Of a DNA stretch of 64,000 bases, positions 1 through 8,162 are shown piece by piece. This DNA comes from Hyphomicrobium facile (GTDB lineage Bacteria; Pseudomonadota; Alphaproteobacteria; Rhizobiales; Hyphomicrobiaceae), in NCBI RefSeq assembly GCF_900116175.1, contig NZ_FPCH01000002.1, positions 310,001 to 374,000 on the forward strand, written 5' to 3'. Under the pieces are notes generated by a model. That model had not been told where the DNA came from and ran no database searches. It saw only the letters and a list, made by a program, of their open reading frames with translations. The position numbers and the translations under genes were made by a program. The first letter of the stretch is position 1; each line of letters begins with the position of its first letter.

Positions 1-730
1 TCGACCCCATTCCGCCCTTTATAAAGCCCCATCCGCCCGCGCCGGCATTTTCGCCCATGACGTGGTGCATGATGACGTAAGCAGAGCCCGGCGTCTTCGG
101 ACCGGCGAATGTTCCAATTGACGCGTAATATGCCAGCACGGCCTTGATGCGTTCGTCTTCAAACCATTCCGAAAGAAAATCATAGGCGCTCATCATGAGC
201 ATGTCGGCAATTTCAAAAAACTTTTTGCCGTAGCGGCGATTTCGAAGCGCAAAACCACCCATCTGACTTAGCGTGCGAAAATCTCTCTTTGTCGGATCGA
301 AAGGCGTCTCCCACAATAGCTTCCGAAATACGTTAGCCGTGTCGATGAGAAACCGGTCGAACTCCGGGTAGATCTCTGCATCCTTCTTGTTGAAACGCGC
401 AAAGCTCTCCTGAGTTCTCTTCACGTTATCCGAGAAGATTATGTAATTCCCATCATCGAGCGGAGAGAGCATGTCACTGCAAGGCATGACTTCTAGCCCA
501 TGCCGCTTAAGCTCCAACTCAGCTTGGATGCGCGGGTGAAGCATGCTCATAAGATAAGAGAAAATCGAAGCGCGGAATCCCGGCGCGATTTCCTCCGTGA
601 CCGCTGCGCCTCCAACGACAGGGCGGCGCTCAAGCACAAGAGGCTTGATACCCGCTTTAGCGAGGTAGGCTGCGCAAACCAGCCCGTTGTGCCCGCCGCC
701 AATAACGATGGCACCGTATTTTTCGGCCAT
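1..730 (-). CDS. Phytoene-dehydrogenase-like FAD oxidoreductase (3' end off window)
   Basis: Translating the minus strand from the ATG at 730 gives an open frame to the window edge. It starts with a dinucleotide-binding motif of the form VIGGGHNGL (residues about 9-17), followed by an acidic-plus-GG segment (LERRPVVGGAAVTEE) typical of the CrtI/amine-oxidase FAD superfamily. About 243 residues are visible, and family members are usually 500-550, so roughly half is missing beyond base 1. The substrate cannot be told from this fragment; close relatives are annotated only as NAD(P)/FAD-dependent oxidoreductases. It is divergent from the MerR/cupin regulator at 1130, with about 400 bp between them that contain a perfect palindrome at 845-866, so that regulator may control it (inference). 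Confidence 0.8.
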   Translation of the reverse strand, partial: MAEKYGAIVIGGGHNGLVCAAYLAKAGIKPLVLERRPVVGGAAVTEEIAPGFRASIFSYLMSMLHPRIQAELELKRHGLEVMPCSDMLSPLDDGNYIIFSDNVKRTQESFARFNKKDAEIYPEFDRFLIDTANVFRKLLWETPFDPTKRDFRTLSQMGGFALRNRRYGKKFFEIADMLMMSAYDFLSEWFEDERIKAVLAYYASIGTFAGPKTPGSAYVIMHHVMGENAGAGGWGFIKGGMGS

Positions 731-1129
731 AAATTGCCCCACAAACAGAAATGGCTTCGTCTGTTCCGGCGACCGAGAGGCAATTCGGTTTCACACGGCC
801 ATTTTCAATATGGCCGCGCATTCCTGCACGGGCTGGTTACATTAAAAGCTATAAAATTATAGCTTTCATCGCGTGTCAAGCCGAATTGCAAAAGAGTCAA
901 ATATAGATATTGCGGCGTGACACCAATTTATCGAATGCTGCAAAGCGTCAATAATTGAGGCCATTTTATCCGTTTGCCGATTCATATCGCGCCTGCGCAC
1001 GCCTCAGTGAATCACATCCATGGGATGTAAAAATATTCTATATTAGTGTAGTTTTTCCGCCTTGCCGGCCGCCACGCCCTGTTGCTAAAGACTAATCCCC
1101 GTTTCTTCTCGAGGAGCGCTGGCCCAGCC
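731..1129. other. Divergent intergenic region
   Basis: This AT-rich gap separates the FAD oxidoreductase (minus) from the MerR/XRE/cupin regulator (plus). It carries the palindrome at 845-866 and a TATATTAG-type AT-rich stretch near 1038-1046 that could be the regulator's promoter. No coding sequence with convincing composition is visible. Confidence 0.5.
845..866. promoter_or_regulatory. Perfect 10-bp inverted repeat, candidate operator
   Basis: AAAGCTATAA and TTATAGCTTT are exact reverse complements separated by two bases. The site lies 115 bp upstream of the FAD oxidoreductase start and about 260 bp upstream of the MerR/XRE/cupin gene. MerR-type dimers bind long palindromes in promoter spacers, so this is the best candidate site for the adjacent regulator. 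It is unrelated to the 20-bp operator repeated further right. Confidence 0.45.
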
Positions 1130-1954
1130 ATGTCGCGCGGCTCTTATTCCCCAAGACTGAAGATCTCCGACGTTGCCCGTCTCGCCGACGTGTCGGTTTC
1201 CACTATTCGCGTGTGGGAGGCAAAGGGACTCCTTAAACCCAGCTATAGCGACGGCGGCCGCCGCCTCTACACGACAGCCGACGTCGAGAAAGCGCTTCAG
1301 ATCAAACGCATGCGAAGCGGCCGAGGAATGCCGCTTACAGATATCGCTTCTACTTTTAAAAATGACTCAAACGGCAAGTCATCCGTCGACAAAAACGCCA
1401 CCGCCAGCGTTTCGGACGTTGGGCCTATCTTGCGCAAGTTGCGCACGGAAAAGCGTTTGACATTGAAAGAGGTCGCGGATGCCGTCGAGCTGACGCCGGC
1501 AGAGCTTGCGTCGACCGAACGAACTTCGATGGGCCTTGATGTTCCCGCCTTGAAGCGGCTCGCGACATTTTTTGGCACAACACTGAATGGCATCATGGGC
1601 GCCGCTGTCCCGACAGATGGCAAGGAAATCGTTACCCGTGATCGTGGCGTAATCTTGCCCCGTCTCGGTGTGGGCTTGATGGTCGAGCGGTTCGGATCCG
1701 GCGCCGACATGATGGACTGCCAGCGCTGGACCATCGAGCCAGGGGTTAGCAGCAACGGATCTTATCGGCACGAGGGCGAGGAATTCATTGCCGTCTTGTC
1801 CGGTACATTTGAGATCACTCTCGCGGATGAGCGCGTTTACGTCCTGACCCAGGGCGACACGATTTATTTCAAGAGTGGGATTCCGCATTCTTGGCGAAAC
1901 CCAGGCCCGATTAAAACCGAAATGATTTGGATCTGCGCGGGCCACTCCTTCTAA
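1130..1954 (+). CDS. MerR-HTH + XRE-HTH + cupin regulator
   Basis: A predicted transcription regulator of 274 residues with three modules. A MerR-type winged helix lies near residues 8-60 (ISDVARLADVSVSTIRVWEAKGL). A Cro/C1-type helix-turn-helix follows around 85-135 (LRKLRTEKRLTLKEVADAVEL). A C-terminal cupin_2 barrel contains an H-x-GEEF motif and a GD..YF...IPHSW segment. XRE-cupin regulators commonly sense small metabolites through the cupin; adding a MerR head is unusual. I chose the ATG at 1130 because GAGGAG precedes it at 1111-1116 and the MerR domain starts soon after; an in-frame TTG at 1082 is the alternative. The gene is divergent from the FAD oxidoreductase and followed by a LuxR gene on the same strand. 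Confidence 0.8.
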   Translation: MSRGSYSPRLKISDVARLADVSVSTIRVWEAKGLLKPSYSDGGRRLYTTADVEKALQIKRMRSGRGMPLTDIASTFKNDSNGKSSVDKNATASVSDVGPILRKLRTEKRLTLKEVADAVELTPAELASTERTSMGLDVPALKRLATFFGTTLNGIMGAAVPTDGKEIVTRDRGVILPRLGVGLMVERFGSGADMMDCQRWTIEPGVSSNGSYRHEGEEFIAVLSGTFEITLADERVYVLTQGDTIYFKSGIPHSWRNPGPIKTEMIWICAGHSF

Positions 1955-2000
1955 CTTTATTTGACGACCACTCCTAGATTGGGAGCTTGTAGCGACTGAG

Positions 2001-3071
2001 ATGACCTTCGATAGCGCAACATCGTTCTCACTCATCGGTCGAAGCGCCACGACGATTGGAACTGACAAATTTTATCCTTGTCTCCTTAGGATCCTCACCA
2101 GCGCGATCCGCCATGACATGGCGATGGTCATGCGCTACCCGCGATTCGCGGCTCCTGACTTCCTCACAGCGACGGGTTTTTCCGAGGAGCTCATGGAAAT
2201 TTACTTGGCGGGCTTTTATCGCTTCGATCCCTTTTTCCGGTACTGGCGGACCGTTGGAAAATGCGGCGTCATTCCACTTTATACGGCGGTCGCCCCAGCC
2301 AAACGAAGAACTGATTACCTCCGCATCTTTCAACCGATGGCAAAAATCGAAGATGAGCTCGGGGTCTTTCTTCCTGGCGCCGGCGGCTCCAGCATTGCGT
2401 TGTTTATTGAACGATCGAGCGGCAAGTTCACGCCAACCGAAATGGAACACGTGCATCACATCTACCCTGTTCTTGCCGGTCTTCATGATGCGCACTTGCG
2501 AAGCATCTTTTCGACATTGGGCACGAACGTCACCGGCGCATCTCCACCTTCGCGACCAACCATGGTCGTCGACAAAAGCGGGTTGCGCGTCCATGCCGAC
2601 AGTTCTTGGCAAGACACAGAACATCATCAACCCATCTTAAGAGATGCCCTGAGGCGGCTTGAGGGCCAATCGAAAAAGACAATTCCTATGCCCGATGGAA
2701 CTATCTTGCATATGGAGCACTTGCCGAAAGACTTTCCTATCGCTCCCGAAGGAAAAATTTTCATACTCGAAGAACCCGGCCTGCAACCAATGGCAGAAAC
2801 TTCGTATGCGGAGCACCTCCCATTTGGATCGGCACTAACCGATCGGGAAGTGCAAATCGTTAAGCTCGTTTTGCAAGGCTTCCCGACTTTTGAAATCGCG
2901 CGCCGCTTGAAAATTACGGTCGGGACGGTGAAGAACCACCGTAGACGACTGTACCAAAAGCTCGATATCACGTCCGAGCGCGAGCTCTTTCTTTTATACC
3001 TGCAATCGCTGCCTCGACCGCAATCCACGACAACTGGTGACGCAACTCCCACTGAGCATCTTAAACGTTGA
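2001..3071 (+). CDS. LuxR/NarL-type HTH transcription regulator (copy 1)
   Basis: A 356-residue regulator with a long N-terminal sensory region of no recognised class and a C-terminal LuxR HTH (about residues 275-340: LTDREVQIVKLVLQGFPT.EIARRL..TVGTVKNHRRRLYQKL). It is a paralogue of the LuxR gene at 20491-21600: the two share the pattern of the N-terminal domain (D-P-F/Y-F...W, FLP..G.S..LF.ER....FT..E.E.....P...GLH.AH) as well as the HTH. The two genes sit at the left part and right end of the amine locus. LuxR-type dimers bind 18-20 bp palindromes, which makes both proteins the leading candidates to bind the repeated 20-bp operator (inference). It converges on the SDR gene with only 19 bp between stops. 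Confidence 0.85.
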   Translation: MTFDSATSFSLIGRSATTIGTDKFYPCLLRILTSAIRHDMAMVMRYPRFAAPDFLTATGFSEELMEIYLAGFYRFDPFFRYWRTVGKCGVIPLYTAVAPAKRRTDYLRIFQPMAKIEDELGVFLPGAGGSSIALFIERSSGKFTPTEMEHVHHIYPVLAGLHDAHLRSIFSTLGTNVTGASPPSRPTMVVDKSGLRVHADSSWQDTEHHQPILRDALRRLEGQSKKTIPMPDGTILHMEHLPKDFPIAPEGKIFILEEPGLQPMAETSYAEHLPFGSALTDREVQIVKLVLQGFPTFEIARRLKITVGTVKNHRRRLYQKLDITSERELFLLYLQSLPRPQSTTTGDATPTEHLKR

Positions 3072-3090
3072 TGACACAATAGATGGACCT

Positions 3091-3852
3091 TTAAAAAAAA
3101 GAGGGACGTAGAGGCGATACGGCCGTCAGGCCGCCGTCCACCACGAAAAGTTGCCCAGTGCAAAATGCGGCCTCGTCGCTGGCCAGCCAAGCCACGGCGT
3201 TTGCAACATCGGAGACAGTGCCCATTCGCCCAAGAGGATGTCGTCTTTCAGCATCCCTACGCGCGGCCATCGGGTCGCTCGCAACCGCGAACGCGCTATC
3301 GCTCATTCCGGTATCGATCCAACCCGGACAAACGGTGTTGCAACGAATTCCCACCTCTCCGTACTCCGTCGCTAATGATCGCGTGAACGCGTGGACGAAA
3401 GCTTTTGACGCGCCGTATACTGACAGCCCTGGGTCCGCGACGAGCCCGCTCACTGACCCGACGTTGACAATGGCGCCTCCGTCCGCGAGATCCGAAAAAA
3501 ATGCACGACAACAATAGAACACGCCCCTAATATTCGTAGATATCAGTTCGTTGAATTCGGCGTTTGATGTCGATGCTGCCCGTCGCTCTATTTGAATTCC
3601 TGCGTTGTTAACGAGGATCTGCGCCTTGCCGTGACGTTTGATGACTATTTCCCGCAATTCGACGACCTGTGCTTCAATCCCGATATCCGCAGTAACCCAA
3701 TCGATGTCGAGGGGAAGATCAGCAGGACGGGGGCTTCGCCCGCATGTCACGACCTTTGCTCCATCGCGCGCGAAACGTTCAACAACTGCGCGTCCTATCC
3801 CTCGGCTTCCTCCCGTTACTACTGCGATCTTGTCCTTGAGCGGCAACGCCAT
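3091..3852 (-). CDS. SDR-family NAD(P)-dependent oxidoreductase
   Basis: A classical short-chain dehydrogenase/reductase of 253 residues, the usual family length. The Rossmann glycine motif TGGSRGIG is near residues 13-20, NNAG near 83-86, the catalytic serine is in VGSVSGLV, and Y-x3-K is in YGASK; the C-terminal GQLFVVDGG segment is typical. The substrate is unknown; oxidation of an alcohol or aldehyde produced by the upstream oxygenase is plausible. It is the last gene of a minus-strand run (oxygenase, reductase, solute-binding protein, SDR) with 79 bp to the gene before it, so it is probably in the operon headed at 7294. Confidence 0.85.
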   Translation of the reverse strand: MALPLKDKIAVVTGGSRGIGRAVVERFARDGAKVVTCGRSPRPADLPLDIDWVTADIGIEAQVVELREIVIKRHGKAQILVNNAGIQIERRAASTSNAEFNELISTNIRGVFYCCRAFFSDLADGGAIVNVGSVSGLVADPGLSVYGASKAFVHAFTRSLATEYGEVGIRCNTVCPGWIDTGMSDSAFAVASDPMAARRDAERRHPLGRMGTVSDVANAVAWLASDEAAFCTGQLFVVDGGLTAVSPLRPSFF

Positions 3853-3931
3853 ACGCTTGACTGCCTTTAAGTACCGTCAGTTGCCGCTCGCGTGAGAATG
3901 CCAAGCGATCTGAATGCGATTCGAAGCCGAT

Positions 3932-5053
3932 TCAGCGCGCCGTCGTTTTGGCAATCGTCTGTTTCAAGCGGTCGTCATAGGCCTGATATTCCGCATTCAA
4001 CTTATCCCAACCGTCCATCGTCAAGAGGCGGAACATACGGTGGAAGTCCTCGTTCGACGCCGGATAATTTTTCCAGTGGTCCGGCACTGTCACATCGTTG
4101 CGCGCCATAAATGTCAATGATTGGCTCAGGAAACGATCCTGTGTTTCCTTACTCATGAGGTAATCGAGAAAGAGGTCGGCAAGTTCTCCGTGCTTTGTGC
4201 CGCGCACCTTGAAATACCAATCGCTCCATGCCGCTGCCCCCTCTTTCGGCGCGGCAATGTGATATTCATCGGGATCTTGCTTCAGGAATTGGTACGCATC
4301 GGACGAATAACTTGTGGCAGCATCTGCTTCGCCTTGATTGAGGATGTTCGCCTGCTCCGCCCCATCCTTAAACCAACGTGCGATCTTCAGCTGGTCCAAC
4401 TTTTTGAACAAAGGCTCGGCGGTCTTGATATCATACATTTCTGTCAGACCGGGCCGCGACGAACTGAGGATCGTAGGGATCGCAAGTGTGAACCACCAAT
4501 AGCCGCTGTCGCAGGTCACTTTTCCCTTGAGACGATCATCCCACAGCAGGTTCCAGCTCGTGGGTTCCAGTCCTACCGATCGCCTCAGCAAAAGCAGCGA
4601 CGTGCCGCCAGCGAACGGTACGCCGTAGTCTTTGGCGCGCTCCGGTCGGCTCTCAAAGAACCACGGATAAATCGCACCCATGTTAGAGTAGGAGGACCAT
4701 TCCTTCTTTTGGAAAAGGTTCTGCGAGATACCTGCTGACGAAACGTATTCTTCACCGATTGTGACATCGAATGGCGGCTTATCCGCCGGCGCTGCTACGA
4801 TCTGATTGATTATCTGATCCCAGCCGCCGACGGTTTCGGCTTTCGTGCCATACTTGGCATTGAAGGGCTCGATCACCGTCTCTCGAAAAGCGCTTTCGTA
4901 GTTACCAGACCAAGACACCACCAGAAGGTTTTCTCCTGCGAATGCCTCTTTGGCAGTCGCGGGATTCGCCCGACCGATTATAGCCGGCGCAGCTAGAACA
5001 GCGGCTCCCGCAGCTCCAAGTTTAACAACATGCCGTCTCGTAACGTCGGTCAT
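3932..5053 (-). CDS. Tat-exported ABC solute-binding protein (PotD-like, SBP_bac_8)
   Basis: A 373-residue periplasmic binding protein. The N-terminus has a twin-arginine signal (TRRHVVKLGAAGAAVLAAPAI, residues about 5-25), and the mature part has the spermidine/putrescine-type pattern LLVVSWSGNYESAFRETVIEPFNAKYG. The ligand is unknown; a cationic methylated amine would fit the operon, but that is inference. No permease or ATPase gene of the PotABC type is adjacent or elsewhere in the window, so it is an orphan binding protein that may use a transporter encoded elsewhere. It follows the ferredoxin-reductase gene by about 66 bp on the same strand. Confidence 0.85.
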   Translation of the reverse strand: MTDVTRRHVVKLGAAGAAVLAAPAIIGRANPATAKEAFAGENLLVVSWSGNYESAFRETVIEPFNAKYGTKAETVGGWDQIINQIVAAPADKPPFDVTIGEEYVSSAGISQNLFQKKEWSSYSNMGAIYPWFFESRPERAKDYGVPFAGGTSLLLLRRSVGLEPTSWNLLWDDRLKGKVTCDSGYWWFTLAIPTILSSSRPGLTEMYDIKTAEPLFKKLDQLKIARWFKDGAEQANILNQGEADAATSYSSDAYQFLKQDPDEYHIAAPKEGAAAWSDWYFKVRGTKHGELADLFLDYLMSKETQDRFLSQSLTFMARNDVTVPDHWKNYPASNEDFHRMFRLLTMDGWDKLNAEYQAYDDRLKQTIAKTTAR

Positions 5054-5119
5054 CTGCGTATCCCCTGGTTAGCTACTTATATTTTTCGTTTTGCTCTTCA
5101 GCTTGTACGTGCCTAGCCA

Positions 5120-6145
5120 TCATCCTGAGAGCATCGGCGGGCTCACTTGTTCGGTGGTAGGCGTTCTCATGACAAATGCGTCTGCATAACAACGGTCCTG
5201 CGGAAGGCTTTTACTGACCAGTGCGCGTCTGCACGCCTCCACAATTGCGGGCGAACCGCATAAAAATGCGGTCGCATTGGCGAGAACCGTGTAATTCGCA
5301 TCGAGCAGAGCGAGCAGTTGTTCCCGCGCGGTCGCGCCCGTCTCAGCTTCGCCTGAGGTCCGAAAGTGGTTGGCGTCTCGAAGTTGCCCGCAAAGTTGCC
5401 GAATTTCTTCTACGAGATAATGGCCCTCTTCGCACTGCGCCGATTGATATACGTGCACCGTGTCGGCATATTTTGCTTGTACGGCCGCGTGTAGGATGGA
5501 CTTAATTGGCGCGAGGCCTGTTCCACTGGCAATCAGTACCAATAGCCCTCGTGTTTTCGGCCTGAGATACGCGAAGCCAAAGGGACCAGTGATTGAAACC
5601 GGATCCCCAATGCTCGCCCGGTCATGAACGTGAGTGCTCACGCGACCACCGGCGACCTTCCTTATATGAAACTCTAGATGGTGATCACCACGACAGTTAG
5701 CAAAAGAGTATTCCCGCGCCGGAAGATTTCCAAAGTTTACATTCGCGTACTGGCCGGGATGATAATCCGAAAAAAGTTGATCGGTTTTTACTCTGACTAT
5801 GGCAACGTCTCTACCAACCCGATCAATTGACGAGATTCGCCCGTTGATGTTGGATTGCTCGCTTAGATTTTCGCGAAGACACGGGACAACGACGCAATCG
5901 GTCTGCACCTTACTTTTGCAGGCAAGAAACAGACCTTCCTTCCTCTCCTGATCAGACAAGACCATCTTGCTGACCGGAGCTTGATTGATCCGTCCCGACA
6001 CGAGAACAGACTTGCAATCTCCGCACACGCCGTTTTGGCATCCGCGTGGATAGTCGAAGCCGTGCCGAATTGCTGCTTCTAAGACACTTTCGTTGTCCTC
6101 GGCGTCAAATTCCACGCCCGCGTCGCGAATGATGACTTTCGACAT
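5120..6145 (-). CDS. Rieske oxygenase reductase, N-terminal [2Fe-2S] + FAD/NAD (copy 1)
   Basis: The electron-transfer partner of the adjacent oxygenase, 341 residues. A plant-type [2Fe-2S] ferredoxin domain comes first, with cysteines 36, 41, 44 and 76 (C-x4-C-x2-C-x31-C). It is followed by an FAD-binding barrel (REYSFAN, the RxYS flavin motif) and an NAD domain (ASGTGLAP and CGSPAIV). This ferredoxin-first order is that of BenC/NahAa-type reductases; reductases I recall for glycine betaine and carnitine oxygenases (GbcB, CntB) carry the ferredoxin at the C-terminus. I chose the ATG at 6145 because the ferredoxin strand begins immediately (MSKVIIRDAG); an ATG four codons upstream is possible. 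It lies 21 bp after the oxygenase stop. Confidence 0.88.
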   Translation of the reverse strand: MSKVIIRDAGVEFDAEDNESVLEAAIRHGFDYPRGCQNGVCGDCKSVLVSGRINQAPVSKMVLSDQERKEGLFLACKSKVQTDCVVVPCLRENLSEQSNINGRISSIDRVGRDVAIVRVKTDQLFSDYHPGQYANVNFGNLPAREYSFANCRGDHHLEFHIRKVAGGRVSTHVHDRASIGDPVSITGPFGFAYLRPKTRGLLVLIASGTGLAPIKSILHAAVQAKYADTVHVYQSAQCEEGHYLVEEIRQLCGQLRDANHFRTSGEAETGATAREQLLALLDANYTVLANATAFLCGSPAIVEACRRALVSKSLPQDRCYADAFVMRTPTTEQVSPPMLSG

Positions 6146-6166
6146 GGCGATAAGCACGCTCGACCA

Positions 6167-7294
6167 TTAAAGATCGGAACTCAGGGCTTCCTTGACGAGA
6201 GTATGAAACTTGTGCACCCCGTGCTCACTCATCGAAGTTACCTCCGCATTGTGAACGAAACGCCCCTGTTGGTACCCCCTGGAGTGCAAGCCCTTCTGGA
6301 CGCTTTCGACCAAATTGATGTCTTCGACCTGCAGCACATTGTCGATGTAATCGATGAATTCCTGCGCTTCCTTATCCGGCGTGTCGGACATCAGGTAGAA
6401 ATCAAAATATTCCAGGGTGGTTTCGGGGCCCGTGGGGATGAAGTGGAAGATCGTCATGTTCGGCTGGCCGGGGAACACGTTGAAGGCAACGTTTGGCCAA
6501 ATCCAAAATCCTGCGTACTTCGGTACCTCGCAACCATCCCCGCGCCTCACCTTGTACGCACTGTTGTCTTCGGCACGAATTGGCGACAACTGAGTAATGT
6601 GACGCGAATGCGTCGTCACCGTATACTGGTCATGGTCGACGAGCTCGACGAACGCGGGATGGGCCGGCGGGCAGTGATAGCATTCGAGGAAATTGTCTAC
6701 GACGTTCTTCCAATTCGCCTTAAGTTCGTATGTCAATCTCTTTGCAAAGACCAACTTCTCCGGATGCGGACTGTAGGATCGGATCTCCGCTTCGAGACCT
6801 GGATATTGGCTGGCGAGTGGACTGGCGTTGGGATCGAGATTGACAAAAACGAATCCGCAGAATTCCTCTATTGCAACCGTCTTTAGGCAGAACTCACTCA
6901 CTTCGAAGTCCGAAAGCGCCTTGAGCGACGGATTGGTGCGGAGCTTGCCCGCCAGATCATACGTCCATGCATGATAGGGACACGTGATTGCGCTTACTTT
7001 TCCCTGCCCCTGGAGCAACTCGTGAGCACGGTGGGAACACACGTTGTAGAATGCTCTAAGCTGCTTGTCCTTGCCCCGCACAACGACGATGCTCTGATCG
7101 GCAATTTGGACGGTGATGTAGCTGCCGGGCTCCGACAGGTTGGCGGTAGCGGTGACATAATTCCATGAGCGATAAAAGATGTCCCGCTTCTCTTTCGCCC
7201 AAATTTGATCGTCGAAATAAAACTTGGCCGGAAGCGTGCAAGACTTCGCTGGATCGTCCGTCAGTTTCCCAAAGTCCAGAACTTGATTATCCAT
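6167..7294 (-). CDS. Rieske non-heme iron oxygenase, quaternary-amine N-demethylase type (copy 1)
   Basis: A 375-residue terminal oxygenase. The Rieske motif C-x-H-x16-C-x2-H uses C86, H88, C105 and H108. The mononuclear iron segment (NFLECYHC.PAHPAF) supplies H207 and H212. The residue that bridges the two metal sites appears to be Glu204, as in the carnitine/glycine betaine branch, rather than the aspartate of aromatic-ring dioxygenases. Such enzymes hydroxylate an N-methyl or adjacent carbon, and N-demethylation releases formaldehyde, which fits the divergent Fae homologue. The exact substrate (glycine betaine, tetramethylammonium or another) is not decided by sequence. The ATG at 7294 has GGAG 8 nt upstream and aligns with the start of copy 2; 7321 is an alternative. 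Two operators lie at 7351 and 7407. Confidence 0.85.
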   Translation of the reverse strand: MDNQVLDFGKLTDDPAKSCTLPAKFYFDDQIWAKEKRDIFYRSWNYVTATANLSEPGSYITVQIADQSIVVVRGKDKQLRAFYNVCSHRAHELLQGQGKVSAITCPYHAWTYDLAGKLRTNPSLKALSDFEVSEFCLKTVAIEEFCGFVFVNLDPNASPLASQYPGLEAEIRSYSPHPEKLVFAKRLTYELKANWKNVVDNFLECYHCPPAHPAFVELVDHDQYTVTTHSRHITQLSPIRAEDNSAYKVRRGDGCEVPKYAGFWIWPNVAFNVFPGQPNMTIFHFIPTGPETTLEYFDFYLMSDTPDKEAQEFIDYIDNVLQVEDINLVESVQKGLHSRGYQQGRFVHNAEVTSMSEHGVHKFHTLVKEALSSDL

Positions 7295-7350
7295 CACCGT
7301 CTCCAAGGAATTTCGTGACACATTAAATACCCCCGCTTCCTTGGAAAGCT

Positions 7351-7370
7351 ATGGTGCCTACAGGCATAAG
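7351..7370. promoter_or_regulatory. 20-bp operator, site 1 (Rieske operon 1)
   Basis: ATGGTGCC-TACA-GGCATAAG: one perfect half-site and one degenerate. It lies 57 bp upstream of the oxygenase start at 7294, where it could overlap the promoter. Confidence 0.65.
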
Positions 7371-7406
7371 CGCGAGCGCTGCATCGAGCATGCTGACGTG
7401 CATGCA

Positions 7407-7426
7407 ATGGTGCCGGGAGACACCAT
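7407..7426. promoter_or_regulatory. 20-bp operator, site 2 (between Rieske operon 1 and fae-like 1)
   Basis: ATGGTGCC-GGGA-GACACCAT, one mismatch from the perfect palindrome, with symmetric flanks CA...TG. It lies between the divergent oxygenase operon and the fae-like gene (start 7559) and could serve both. Confidence 0.7.
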
Positions 7427-7558
7427 TGGCGTCAGAGCCAATTCGAGCTTTCGATGTACGCGCGGCGCAATCTGAATGAGATGCCGTTGTCTGGTGCGGA
7501 GGACGAGACATCTCCTGCGCGGGCACAAGATACGACGTCCAGCAACTGAGAGACTTCA

Positions 7559-8101
7559 ATGAACAATCTACTTTTTCGCACCGGCGAGGCGACGGTTTTG
7601 GCAGCTAAGGGTCAGTATACCGATGCGATGCCTGAGGTGGTTATCGGAACGATAGACGGGCCGGTGGGGCAAGCCTTCGCGAGCATGATGGGTCAGTCCC
7701 TCGGACATACTCGCTTTTTCGTCATTCGAAACCTCAACCAGATGGTTCGCCCGGCCGCGATGATGACGTCGAAGGTGACGATTCCCAACGGAGCGTATGT
7801 CGGTCTCTTTGGTGGGGTTGTGCAGGCAGCGACGGGTGACGCAATCGTCGACTGCCTCAAAGAAGATATATTGCCGAAGGACAAGGCCAACGAACTTTGC
7901 ATGATTCTAACCATCTGGCTCGATCCTCGGTGTGCAGACCATGCCGAGCTCGACAAACGCGATCTATATCGCTGCAATTACGAGGCGACAAAGCTTGCTA
8001 TCGCACGCGCCATGCGTTGCGAGCCGTCGGTCGAGGAATTGATCTCTAACCGAGACAAGGTCCAACACTATGCTTTGACCGGTGTATTCCCGCCGAAATG
8101 A
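7559..8101 (+). CDS. Formaldehyde-activating enzyme (Fae) homologue lacking the catalytic histidine (copy 1)
   Basis: A 180-residue Fae-family protein. Fae condenses formaldehyde with tetrahydromethanopterin in methylotrophs. The hallmark C-terminal NYEATKLAIARAM block and the SKVTIPN block match the family. The segment that in Methylorubrum Fae reads A-H22-I-D-L-I-I-G reads A-M24-P-E-V-V-I-G here, so the proposed catalytic histidine is replaced by methionine. The second copy (21817-22356) has the same change, so it is not a sequencing slip. This points to a Fae-like paralogue whose activity may be altered: formaldehyde binding or sensing, or another C1 carrier. It is divergent from the formaldehyde-releasing oxygenase. 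A strong hairpin follows at 8123. Confidence 0.88.
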   Translation: MNNLLFRTGEATVLAAKGQYTDAMPEVVIGTIDGPVGQAFASMMGQSLGHTRFFVIRNLNQMVRPAAMMTSKVTIPNGAYVGLFGGVVQAATGDAIVDCLKEDILPKDKANELCMILTIWLDPRCADHAELDKRDLYRCNYEATKLAIARAMRCEPSVEELISNRDKVQHYALTGVFPPK

Positions 8102-8122
8102 CTTCATTATGAGTTGCACGGT

Positions 8123-8160
8123 TGAGCCGGAGCGGACAGGAGGATTTTCGCTCCGGCTCA
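8123..8160 (+). terminator. Hairpin after fae-like 1
   Basis: TGAGCCGGAGCG and CGCTCCGGCTCA form a perfect 12-bp stem with a 14-nt loop, 22 bp after the fae-like stop. There is no T-run on the plus strand, so it may stabilise the 3' end rather than terminate on its own. Confidence 0.55.
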
Positions 8161-8162
8161 CT

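Noticed and set aside
1379-2068. 229-residue minus-strand frame opposite the MerR/XRE/cupin gene
   Set aside because: A shadow frame of a well-supported regulator.
6167-7294. Assignment of oxygenase 1 as carnitine monooxygenase CntA
   Set aside because: The bridging-glutamate pattern fits, but the reductase has the opposite domain order to CntB and a Fae partner points to demethylation rather than TMA release.
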